A DNA stretch of 8,939 nt from positions 1 to 8,939 of the forward strand of contig DFBT01000093.1 of the NCBI GenBank assembly GCA_002366725.1, written 5' to 3'. Both the position numbers and the translations under genes were made by a program. The notes under the pieces were generated by a model. That model was not told where the DNA came from, did no database searches, and saw nothing but the letters and a program-made list of their open reading frames with translations. Shown in pieces: positions 1-5,330 of the stretch (the stretch's first letter is position 1; the number at the start of each line of letters is the position of its first letter). Source of the DNA: Caldifarciminota bacterium UBA3073. Lineage in GTDB: Bacteria; Hydrothermota; UBA3073.

Positions 1-129
1 TCATCCCATCATCCCATTACCCCAATACCCCATCACCCCATTACCCCAATACCCCATTACCCCATCACCCCAATACCCCAATACCCCATCACCCCATTAC
101 CCCATCATCCCAATACCCCATTACCTCAT
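1..129. repeat. Octamer tandem array, C-rich on plus and G-rich on minus strand
   Basis: From base 2 to 129 the sequence divides without any indel into 16 units of 8 bp, mostly TACCCCAT, TACCCCAA, CACCCCAT and CACCCCAA, with a few TCCC variants. On the minus strand this reads as runs of three or four G separated by about 4 nt, a pattern able to form G-quadruplexes. The array lies directly downstream of mltG: the mltG stop codon (126-128) is inside the last unit. It reaches the left edge, so its full length is unknown. Period 8 is not a multiple of 3 and no ORF uses it. Its function is unknown; slippage-driven growth, or a role at the 3' end of the mltG transcript, are inferences. Confidence 0.95.
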
Positions 130-1064
130 CTCCCCTCCCTACCACCTATCCCCTTCTTTGCCGCTGTATGTTCTTTGTATGTCTTCGAGAATATGTGGGT
201 GCCGTCTCCCTTTGCAACGAAGTATAAATAATCGGTCTTTACGGGATAGAGGGTGGCAAGTATCGCATCTTTGCCCGGATTACAGATGGCTCCGGGGGGC
301 AGACCGGGATGCATGTATGTATTGTATGGAGAATCTATTGTGAGATCCTCATAGAACAATTTACTCTTTCTTTCGGGTAGTATATACAGAATTGTGGGAC
401 AGCTTTCAAGTCTCCTGCCCTTTTCAAGTCGATTGTGATACACGGACGAGATTATGGGTATCTCTTCTCTCACCTTTGCCTCCAACTGAATGAGGGAGGC
501 GAGGGTGACAACTTCGTTCAGTGTAAATCCGAGACTGTCCATCCTCTTCCGCATAGTGGAATCGAACATCTCAAAGAACCTCTTCACCATCATCTCAATT
601 ACCCTTCCCGGGGGAATAGAGTCGAAAGCGAAGTAGGTGTCGGGGAATAGAAAACCTTCAAGTGTGGGGGCATGGATATCGAATTTGTTCATCAGGGAAG
701 AATCCCTTGCGAGTTCGATGAACTCCCCACCGTCCATACCCGCATGGCTTTGGAATATTTGTGCCACCTCAAAGATATTTTTTCCCTCGGGTATAACTAC
801 CCTTATATCGAGAACTTCGCCCCTCACCATTTTTCTCAATACTTCCCTTATACCGGACGGGGCATTGAACTCGTATCTACCCGCCTTAATTCTTCTGTCA
901 TTCCCCGTAATTCTCGCCCAGACGGTAAACAGGAGGGGATGCCTTACGACTCCATCCTCATGCAACTTTTCGGCAATACTCTCGCATCCCTCTCCCTTTT
1001 CTATCTCAACATAGGCATAATTCGGAGAAGAAATTATGAGAAACGACAAGAAGAGAATCCCCAT
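126..1064 (-). CDS. mltG: Endolytic peptidoglycan transglycosylase MltG (YceG family)
   Basis: MltG is a single-pass inner-membrane lytic transglycosylase that cuts nascent glycan strands and so sets or terminates glycan length. Family hallmarks are present. Numbering from the upstream TTG at 1082: LEGFLFPDTY (141-150), ASLIQLEA (195-202) with the expected catalytic Glu at 201, VYHNRL (214-219), the CPT of LESCPT (225-230), SPYNTY (251-256) and GLPPGAICNPG (260-270). The hydrophobic N-terminus (about 7-19) is the membrane anchor or signal. The open frame extends to TTG 1082, but I prefer ATG 1064 (312 aa) because the extra codons fall in A/T-rich period-7 sequence. Neither start has a clear Shine-Dalgarno. 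The length is slightly short for the family, mainly at the N-terminus. It is the last gene of a minus-strand run after ubiA and a methyltransferase. Function is confident; the start is uncertain. Confidence 0.93.
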   Translation of the reverse strand: MGILFLSFLIISSPNYAYVEIEKGEGCESIAEKLHEDGVVRHPLLFTVWARITGNDRRIKAGRYEFNAPSGIREVLRKMVRGEVLDIRVVIPEGKNIFEVAQIFQSHAGMDGGEFIELARDSSLMNKFDIHAPTLEGFLFPDTYFAFDSIPPGRVIEMMVKRFFEMFDSTMRKRMDSLGFTLNEVVTLASLIQLEAKVREEIPIISSVYHNRLEKGRRLESCPTILYILPERKSKLFYEDLTIDSPYNTYMHPGLPPGAICNPGKDAILATLYPVKTDYLYFVAKGDGTHIFSKTYKEHTAAKKGIGGREGR

Positions 1065-1073
1065 AGTTATATT

Positions 1074-1180
1074 AAAAATCAAATATTAAAATGCAAAATT
1101 AAAAGAAAGACTACAGACCAAAGACCTCACAAGTAAATGGTCTTATGTCTTTAGTCTTCGGTCTTTAGTCTACAGTTTAT
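1074..1180. repeat. Period-7 repeat region between methyltransferase and mltG
   Basis: Three blocks share a 7-bp period. At 1074-1108 lie A-rich heptamers (AAAAATC, AAATATT, AAAATGC, AAAATTA, AAAGAAA). At 1106-1126 lie AAAGACT, ACAGACC, AAAGACC. At 1139-1180 lie GGTCTTA, TGTCTTT, AGTCTTC, GGTCTTT, AGTCTAC, AGTTTAT. The second and third blocks are in opposite orientation around a 12-nt spacer, so transcripts could fold: 1106-1126 pairs imperfectly with about 1160-1178. The methyltransferase stop codon (1170-1172) lies inside the array. No gene is seen here. Confidence 0.85.
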
Positions 1181-1751
1181 ATACCGCGTAGCTACCCTCT
1201 ATAACATCTATTTGCCTTATCTTGATATTTATACCCCGCGATGCGAATATCTCTTTGATTTGAGATGGTGTATATATATAGCATCTTTCTCCCATTACAA
1301 CCCGTGTAAATAATCTGTGGGATAGACTCCATATAGAACTTTTGTAGCCCGACAGAATGAAAGAGAGAGGAGCGATCCTTTCTATCACTTCAACTGTATC
1401 CCCGATCGGGATGGTTGTGAGTCCTCCTCCGATTATGACCACATCAAAATTTTCTGTTAGCGATGAGAAGTCCTCGCATCTGAATTCTGCAGAGGGAAAA
1501 TGGGCACTTGCAAACTTTATCATAGATTCACTTTTATCGATTCCAACTATTTTGGTGTTTGGGTATACCTCCTTGATCAATGTGGAGAGAAATCCCGTTC
1601 CGCAACAGGCATCGAGCAGGGATGACGGGGGGAAGGGTAGAGAAACAAGAAATCTGTAAACTTCCCTTTCCCACTCTCTCCTCCAGAGGCTCAAGGGTGG
1701 AATAGTTCTGAATGCGACCTCGTACATTTGTGGGAAATTGTATATATCCAT
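1170..1751 (-). CDS. Class I SAM-dependent methyltransferase
   Basis: A 193-residue Rossmann-fold methyltransferase. Motif I is LLDACCGTGF (45-54), the SAM-binding glycine loop. The acidic residue after strand 2 is Asp72 in VGIDKS. DVVIIGGGL (103-111) is the strand-4 region, and the C-terminus ends in the usual beta-hairpin strand (SYAVYKL). The size fits small UbiE/MenG-like or other Methyltransf_25/11-type enzymes acting on small molecules, but the substrate cannot be read from the sequence. It starts 26 bp after the upstream prenyltransferase and is probably co-transcribed with it, so a prenylated quinone or lipid intermediate is a reasonable guess (inference). The ATG at 1751 has no obvious Shine-Dalgarno. 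The stop codon TAG lies in a heptamer array that fills the gap before mltG. Fold assignment is confident; the pathway is not. Confidence 0.88.
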   Translation of the reverse strand: MDIYNFPQMYEVAFRTIPPLSLWRREWEREVYRFLVSLPFPPSSLLDACCGTGFLSTLIKEVYPNTKIVGIDKSESMIKFASAHFPSAEFRCEDFSSLTENFDVVIIGGGLTTIPIGDTVEVIERIAPLSFILSGYKSSIWSLSHRLFTRVVMGERCYIYTPSQIKEIFASRGINIKIRQIDVIEGSYAVYKL

Positions 1752-1777
1752 ATCATCTACAGGGAAACTTGCGGCAC

Positions 1778-2605
1778 CTAAAAACCCGCCAGGATCAAAG
1801 CAACCATTCCTCCCAGCATACCCAATTTGAGCAATCTATCCGCACGGCTGAAGGATATCCTCTCCCCGTTCATCAGAAACAGGAACAATACCAATGGAAT
1901 ATTGACCAGGAAAAGGACCGAAAGGAAATATGGTAATCTGTAGATACCCGCCATGTAAGGGAAAAATGTAAAAGCTATGAGGAGGATCAACAGTGTATTC
2001 ACAAGTTTTATCGTCCTTTTTACACCGTGAACGAGGGGAAATGTCTGTGCGTATCCCCTGTCCCCTTCCATATCTTCAATGTCCTTTACGAGTTCCCTCG
2101 AGAGATGAAAGAGAAATGCAAATACAAAGGGTATTATCGTCGGTGTTGCATACTTCGCGGCGATTCCCCCGTATACAAAGGGAAGTCCTCCAAGAAATGC
2201 AACCGCGGTGTTTCCGCGGAGTCCCTTCCTCTTCAGAGAGAAGGAGTAGAGGAAGAGGAGACAGGTTACGGGTATCGCCATCTTAATTAACTCGAAAGAA
2301 ACGGGAGCGACAATGGCTATTCCAGGTATAAATAGAGATGATGAGAGAATCCAGGCACCTTTTCGAGATAGCCTTCCAGATGGTATTGGTCTCTTGGGTT
2401 TATTTACCATATCGATATCCGTGTCGGCGATATCATTTATGGCGTTTCCTCCACCCGTTATGAGGAAACAGGAAAGAGCGGCGAGCCAGACCGTGTGTGT
2501 GATGCCCTGTTTGGTCAACATTGCACCTATCAGCACTGAAAGCGCAGCTATTGCTCCGTTCAGTGGTCTTACAACCTCAATTCCCGCTGTTATTTTCTGT
2601 CTCAT
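1778..2605 (-). CDS. UbiA-family prenyltransferase, (di)geranylgeranylglyceryl phosphate synthase-like
   Basis: A 275-residue integral membrane prenyltransferase with many hydrophobic segments, consistent with the 8-9 helices of UbiA proteins. The first Asp-rich motif is GGNAINDIADTDID (52-65; Asn57, Asp58, Asp61, Asp65), followed by NKPKRPIPSG (68-77). The second is KDIEDMEGD (174-182; Asp175, Asp178, Asp182). These motifs bind Mg2+-prenyl diphosphate. The wording around both motifs resembles geranylgeranylglycerol-phosphate geranylgeranyltransferases, which make archaeal-type ether lipids, more than MenA or UbiA quinone enzymes. That sub-assignment rests on remembered family patterns. It is the first gene of a minus-strand run with a class I methyltransferase 26 bp downstream. 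A strong promoter lies about 60-90 bp upstream, giving a leader of roughly 57 nt. No Shine-Dalgarno is apparent before ATG 2605. Alternatives are a menaquinone, ubiquinone or tocopherol-type prenyltransferase. Confidence 0.88.
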   Translation of the reverse strand: MRQKITAGIEVVRPLNGAIAALSVLIGAMLTKQGITHTVWLAALSCFLITGGGNAINDIADTDIDMVNKPKRPIPSGRLSRKGAWILSSSLFIPGIAIVAPVSFELIKMAIPVTCLLFLYSFSLKRKGLRGNTAVAFLGGLPFVYGGIAAKYATPTIIPFVFAFLFHLSRELVKDIEDMEGDRGYAQTFPLVHGVKRTIKLVNTLLILLIAFTFFPYMAGIYRLPYFLSVLFLVNIPLVLFLFLMNGERISFSRADRLLKLGMLGGMVALILAGF

Positions 2606-2668
2606 TGGCAGGGGTTAATGTAAGAGCTCCGGTAGATGCTTACGAGGGCATCAACCATCGCAGTAATT

Positions 2669-2697
2669 ATCATACCATAAAAACTGCAGAATGTCAA
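2669..2697 (-). promoter_or_regulatory. Sigma-70-type promoter for ubiA
   Basis: On the minus strand the -35 box TTGACA (2697-2692) is separated by exactly 17 bp from a -10 box TATGAT (2674-2669). The predicted start is near 2662, giving a leader of about 57 nt before ATG 2605. The -35 is a perfect consensus match and the -10 differs at one position. Confidence 0.8.
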
Positions 2698-2740
2698 GTT
2701 TTTAATTAGACCTTCGGACAATCCCTGTCCAATTTTTTAA

Positions 2741-2758
2741 TCGTATAGGAAACTATAC
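2741..2758. repeat. 18-bp hairpin repeat, copy 1 (GAAA tetraloop)
   Basis: TCGTATAGGAAACTATAC contains a perfect 6-bp stem, GTATAG (2743-2748) and CTATAC (2753-2758), closed by GAAA, a GNRA-type tetraloop. An identical 18-bp copy lies at 5365-5382. Both copies abut CTCTGTGG-type repeats. Confidence 0.85.
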
Positions 2759-2954
2759 CACAGAGGACACGGAGAAACAATATTTATTTATCCTCTGTGT
2801 ACTCAAATGTTTGAGCTATTTGTTTAGAATAATTGAGATTGAATAGATCTTGAGTTTGCCTGTCTACCGATGCACGGCATCCGTATGGACAGGTAGAAAG
2901 GAGAGCACAGAGTTTTTGTTCTTTTTTAGCAAAGATTCTCTGTGCACTCTGTGG
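2758..2954. repeat. Inverted-repeat-bounded, MITE-like segment
   Basis: The left end CCACAGAGGACACGGAGAA (2758-2776) and the right end TTCTCTGTGCACTCTGTGG (2936-2954) are inverted repeats with 16 of 19 positions matching. Further CTCTGTG-like words sit inside (2792-2803; the reverse complement near 2905-2912). An internal hairpin lies at 2859-2893. AATTTTTT occurs on both outer sides (2731-2738, and within 2957-2965), which may be a chance T tract or a target-site trace. No transposase is encoded. It could be a non-autonomous element or simply a cluster of intergenic repeats. Confidence 0.55.
2859..2893. repeat. Long hairpin inside the divergent intergenic region
   Basis: CCTGTC (2859-2864) pairs with GACAGG (2888-2893). 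TACCGATGC (2865-2873) pairs with GCATCCGTA (2877-2885) with one mismatch, leaving a 3-nt loop and a 2-nt bulge. The start (CCTGTCTACCG) and end (GACAGGTAG) resemble the shorter hairpin at 5549-5568, so the two may be long and short forms of one repeat family. Confidence 0.75.
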
Positions 2955-2967
2955 TAAATTTTTTTAC

Positions 2968-2996
2968 TTGACTTTTTCAGAAAATTGGGATATAAT
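2968..2996 (+). promoter_or_regulatory. Sigma-70-type promoter for tsaB, placing transcription start on the start codon
   Basis: TTGACT (2968-2973), a 17-bp spacer, then TATAAT (2991-2996). A start 6-8 nt downstream of the -10 would fall at about 3002-3004, on the ATG-ATG at 3000-3005. A T tract lies just upstream of the -35. The mRNA should therefore have essentially no leader. Confidence 0.85.
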
Positions 2997-2999
2997 TAG

Positions 3000-3677
3000 A
3001 TGATGGTTTGTCTCGGTATAGATACATCTACATTTGCCATTGGGTTGGGTATAGTCAGGGATAATCAAACGATATACGATGGTTATTGTAATACCGGTGT
3101 TCCGTCCTCAGATAGGATTCATACACTGATTCACACGGCATTAAAAGAGAGCGGATTGTCCCTTAATGATGTAAATCTCTTTGCCTGTTCCATTGGTCCG
3201 GGTTCTTTTACCGGTCTGCGGGTTGGCATAGCTACCGTGGAGGGACTGTCTTTTTCGCTGTCCAGACCCGTTTATGGTATTCCGACCCTTGACGCCCTGG
3301 TGTCGGGGTTTCTAAATCTCTGTGAACAGGTCGTACCCATGATTGATGCGAAAGGGGGGGATGTATATACTGCAGTATATAGAGGTGGCAAACAGGTAGT
3401 TCCCGTCGGGGCAGTGGAGCCTTATGGATTTATTAATATGATAGAGGGAGATGCGCTATTTCTGGGTGATGCCGTAGAGGTCTACAGGGATGTGATACTG
3501 CAAAAGTTCGGCGGCAGAGCACGCTTTTTAAGTCCCAATGTAGATTCACCCCGCGGAAGCGATGTTGCCCACCTGGGTGTGCTTTCGTACAGAGAGGGGA
3601 AAGCCCCCGATAAAGCAATAGAGCCCATATACATACATCCACCCAGGATTAGAAAGAAGTTTAAAGACGAGTCCTGA
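3000..3677 (+). CDS. tsaB: tRNA threonylcarbamoyladenosine biosynthesis protein TsaB
   Basis: TsaB is the dimerisation partner of TsaD and, with TsaE, transfers threonylcarbamoyl to A37 of ANN-decoding tRNAs in the cytoplasm. The protein has the ASKHA-type N-terminal strand LGIDTST (5-11) and the diagnostic GPGSFTGLRVG (66-76), followed by IATVEGLSFSL, TLDAL (96-100) and a MIDAKGGDVYTAVY segment (114-127) matching the family's IDAR-GEVY region. At 225 aa it is full length. Two ATG codons are adjacent at 3000 and 3003. The promoter geometry favours 3003 as the first transcribed codon, giving 224 aa, and no Shine-Dalgarno could be transcribed. Transcription diverges from ubiA, and an NfeD-type protease gene follows after 101 bp. 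No tsaD, tsaE or rimI is in the window. Confidence 0.95.
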   Translation: MMVCLGIDTSTFAIGLGIVRDNQTIYDGYCNTGVPSSDRIHTLIHTALKESGLSLNDVNLFACSIGPGSFTGLRVGIATVEGLSFSLSRPVYGIPTLDALVSGFLNLCEQVVPMIDAKGGDVYTAVYRGGKQVVPVGAVEPYGFINMIEGDALFLGDAVEVYRDVILQKFGGRARFLSPNVDSPRGSDVAHLGVLSYREGKAPDKAIEPIYIHPPRIRKKFKDES

Positions 3678-3740
3678 GATTTCTTTTCTCATGAAAAATC
3701 TCTGTGCCCCCCATCCGCCGGTTGGCGGCGCGGGTGGGTT
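3676..3740 (+). other. Two hairpins in the tsaB-nfeD gap, weak terminator candidate
   Basis: GAGATTT (3676-3682) and AAATCTC (3696-3702) form a 7-bp stem that includes part of the tsaB stop codon. CCGCC (3715-3719) and GGCGG (3724-3728) form a GC-rich stem with a GGTT loop, and GGGTGGG further out can pair partly with the preceding C run. TTAACTTTTT follows at 3739-3748, so the second hairpin could terminate or attenuate transcription, but the U tract is imperfect and displaced. No separate nfeD promoter is evident. Confidence 0.45.
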
Positions 3741-3768
3741 AACTTTTTGTCATCACAGTAGTTTGTGA

Positions 3769-3775
3769 GGGAGGG
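3769..3775 (+). promoter_or_regulatory. Strong Shine-Dalgarno for nfeD
   Basis: GGGAGGG lies with its GGAGG core at 3770-3774, 4 nt before ATG 3779. This fixes the start of the protease gene and contrasts with the absent Shine-Dalgarno sequences of tsaB, ubiA, the methyltransferase and mltG. Confidence 0.85.
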
Positions 3776-3778
3776 TAT

Positions 3779-5020
3779 ATGTTGGCGTTTCTTGTACTTG
3801 TATCGTTGTCACCAATATACACGGCGAAGATGGATGGGATTATAGAACCCATGTGCGCAGACTACTGCGTAAGGTGCATAAATATCTCCGAGAGGGACGG
3901 TTCCCCCCTCATAATAGAGCTTGACACACCGGGTGGGCTTGACCAGGCAATGAGGGAGATCGTGAAGGCTGTACTAAATGCAGATGTACCAGTTATAGTC
4001 TATGTCACCCCATCCGGCGCGAGGGCGGCATCTGCCGGGGTCTTTATTACACTGGCTGCCAATATCGCCGTTATGACTCCCGGGACGAACATTGGAGCCG
4101 CACATCCCGTGAGCATAGGGCAACAGCAGGTCGACGAGGAGATGGCGGAAAAGGTGGTGAACGATGCGGTGGCGTATATAAGATCGATAGCGGAGAAGAG
4201 AGGGAGAAATGCGGACTGGGCGGAGAAAGCCGTGAGGCAGAGCGTCTCGGTGACGGAGAAGGAAGCACTTGAGCTGGGTATTATAGACCTCATTGCGGAT
4301 TCAAGAGGGGAGCTCGTCTCTCTTATAGACGGGATGGAGGTCGAACTGCCCGGTAGGAAAGAGATGATAAAAACAGAGGGGAGAGAGGTAGTTGAGATTC
4401 CCCAGACGCTGAGAGAGAGGTTCTTCTCAAAACTTGCCAATCCAAACCTCGCATATATATTTCTGATACTCGGCATCTACGGATTGATCCTTGAATTTTC
4501 GAGGCCCGGTACATTCATACCGGGGGTATTCGGCGCAATCTGTCTTCTTCTGGCATTTTTTGCGTTCAGGATACTACCAATAAATTATGCCGGGCTCGCA
4601 CTGATAGTTTTTTCCGCCATATTTTTCGTCCTTGAGGTACTCACCCCCACATACGGTCCACTCGCAATAGGTGGGGTGGTATCGCTCATCCTCGGTTCTA
4701 TGATGCTCATTCGCTCAGAGGAGAGCTTCCTTCAAATCTCCGTCCCACTCATTATAACTACCGCGATATTGGTGGGAGGATTTTTTGTATTTGCACTCGG
4801 GATGGCATTCAGGGCAATGAGGAGAAAGCCGACAACTGGAAAGAAGGGCATCGTGGGACAGATGGGGAGGGTGAAGAGGAGAATAGAAGGCGAGGGGGTT
4901 GTTTCTGTTTCGGGGGAACTATGGAATGCAGAGTCTGACGAGGTTATAGAGGAGGGGGAGAAGGTTAAGGTTATTGAGATTAAAGGGCTTACACTGAAAG
5001 TAAAGAAGATTGGTCATTAG
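3779..5020 (+). CDS. NfeD-type membrane-bound serine protease (ClpP class)
   Basis: A 413-residue NfeD1-type protein of the PH1510/YqeZ kind. A very short signal segment (about 1-16, cleavage plausible after TA) precedes a ClpP/SppA-like protease domain. ELDTPGG (47-53) precedes ARAASAG (81-87), where Ser85 is the probable nucleophile. Lys125, 40 residues on, aligns with the catalytic Lys of PH1510 (remembered alignment). AYIRSIAEKRGRN (132-144) and the SVTEKEALELGIID region follow. Hydrophobic helices occupy about 224-345, and an OB-fold NfeD domain about 352-413 ends the protein. The protease is expected on the outer face of the cytoplasmic membrane. In known systems it cleaves stomatin/SPFH proteins, but no SPFH gene lies beside it here. 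The stop codon sits in the second unit of a heptamer array. Confidence 0.92.
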   Translation: MLAFLVLVSLSPIYTAKMDGIIEPMCADYCVRCINISERDGSPLIIELDTPGGLDQAMREIVKAVLNADVPVIVYVTPSGARAASAGVFITLAANIAVMTPGTNIGAAHPVSIGQQQVDEEMAEKVVNDAVAYIRSIAEKRGRNADWAEKAVRQSVSVTEKEALELGIIDLIADSRGELVSLIDGMEVELPGRKEMIKTEGREVVEIPQTLRERFFSKLANPNLAYIFLILGIYGLILEFSRPGTFIPGVFGAICLLLAFFAFRILPINYAGLALIVFSAIFFVLEVLTPTYGPLAIGGVVSLILGSMMLIRSEESFLQISVPLIITTAILVGGFFVFALGMAFRAMRRKPTTGKKGIVGQMGRVKRRIEGEGVVSVSGELWNAESDEVIEEGEKVKVIEIKGLTLKVKKIGH

Positions 5021-5088
5021 TCAATCGTCAATAGTCAATAGTCAATTGTCATTGGTCAATCGTCAATCATCAATTGTAAATTGTCAAT
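5012..5088. repeat. Heptamer tandem array NGTCAAT, 11 units
   Basis: Eleven consecutive 7-bp units without indel: GGTCATT, AGTCAAT, CGTCAAT, AGTCAAT twice, TGTCATT, GGTCAAT, CGTCAAT, CATCAAT, TGTAAAT, TGTCAAT. The array begins inside the last codons of the nfeD gene: the first unit encodes part of the C-terminal Gly-His, and the TAG stop spans units 1 and 2. Heptamer repeats of this kind are known as short tandem repeats in other bacteria such as filamentous cyanobacteria. Function unknown. Confidence 0.95.
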
Positions 5089-5103
5089 GGTTTACCCTTC
5101 CTG

Positions 5104-5153
5104 CCCTGTAGCGTTAGTGTACAGGGTGAAATGCGAACTTGTGAGCTATTTCA
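5104..5153. other. Two abutting hairpins upstream of tRNA-Ser
   Basis: CCCTGTA (5104-5110) and TACAGGG (5120-5126) form a perfect 7-bp stem with a 9-nt loop. The next base begins a second hairpin, TGAAATGC (5127-5134) against GC-T-ATTTCA (5145-5153), with one bulged T and a 10-nt loop. The two stems are directly adjacent and could stack. They end 14 bp before the tRNA. This could be a dispersed palindromic repeat or a structured leader; only one copy is in the window. Confidence 0.6.
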
Positions 5154-5167
5154 TCGGGGTCTACGGC

Positions 5168-5254
5168 GGAGGGATGGCCGAGTGGATGAAGGCGCACGAC
5201 TCGAAATCGTGTTCCCGCTTTGGCGGGACGGGGGTTCGAATCCCTCTCCCTCCG
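5168..5254 (+). tRNA. tRNA-Ser(CGA)
   Basis: A complete class II tRNA of 87 nt. The acceptor stem is GGAGGGA (5168-5174) with TCCCTCC (5247-5253) and discriminator G at 5254, as expected for serine. The anticodon stem is CACGA (5195-5199) and TCGTG (5207-5211) around the loop CTCGAAA, with anticodon CGA at 5202-5204 reading UCG. The long variable arm has a TCCCGC/GCGGGA stem. The T arm has loop TTCGAAT (5235-5241). CCA is not encoded, so the nucleotidyltransferase must add it. No clear promoter is seen immediately upstream. Confidence 0.97.
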
Positions 5255-5281
5255 TAGAGCAGGTAAGAAGCGCTTCAAGTA

Positions 5282-5327
5282 ATTGACGATTGAAATTGAA
5301 AGCAATTGTCAATTGAAAATATTCAAT
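5282..5327. repeat. Reverse-orientation heptamers and hairpin downstream of tRNA-Ser
   Basis: ATTGACG (5282-5288) and ATTGAAA (5289-5295) are in the opposite orientation to the NGTCAAT array upstream of the tRNA. The 12-mer ATTGACGATTGA (5282-5293) is the exact reverse complement of 5021-5032 and 5056-5067. A perfect hairpin ATTGAA/TTCAAT with loop AATA follows (5312-5327). Confidence 0.7.
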
Positions 5328-5330
5328 GTG

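Larger units (their letters stand above)
2606..2999. other. Divergent intergenic region, no gene
   Basis: These 394 bp separate the minus-strand ubiA run from plus-strand tsaB and hold no credible coding sequence. Contents in order: the ubiA leader and promoter (to 2697), a small hairpin with GGACA/TGTCC arms followed by T6 (2716-2738), the 18-bp hairpin repeat (2741-2758), an inverted-repeat-bounded segment (2758-2954), and the tsaB promoter (2968-2996). Confidence 0.85.

Noticed and set aside
1..129. CRISPR array
   Set aside because: Units are contiguous 8-mers with no unique spacers; the same applies to the period-7, 12 and 15 arrays. No cas gene is present.
1065..1082. Six-codon N-terminal extension of mltG from TTG 1082
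   Set aside because: It lies in A/T-rich period-7 sequence, uses a weak start codon without Shine-Dalgarno, and ATG 1064 gives a normal membrane anchor.
672..1136. Plus-strand 154-codon open frame
   Set aside because: It lies entirely antisense to mltG and its repeat-rich upstream region, without any recognisable domain or ribosome site.
2716..2738. Rho-independent terminator (GGACA/TGTCC hairpin plus T6) on the plus strand
   Set aside because: The stem is only 5 bp and no plus-strand gene runs into it; ubiA is transcribed away on the other strand.
4000..4514. Minus-strand open frames of 158, 65 and 63 codons
   Set aside because: They are antisense to the conserved protease domain; the compositions are Ser/Pro-rich shadows.
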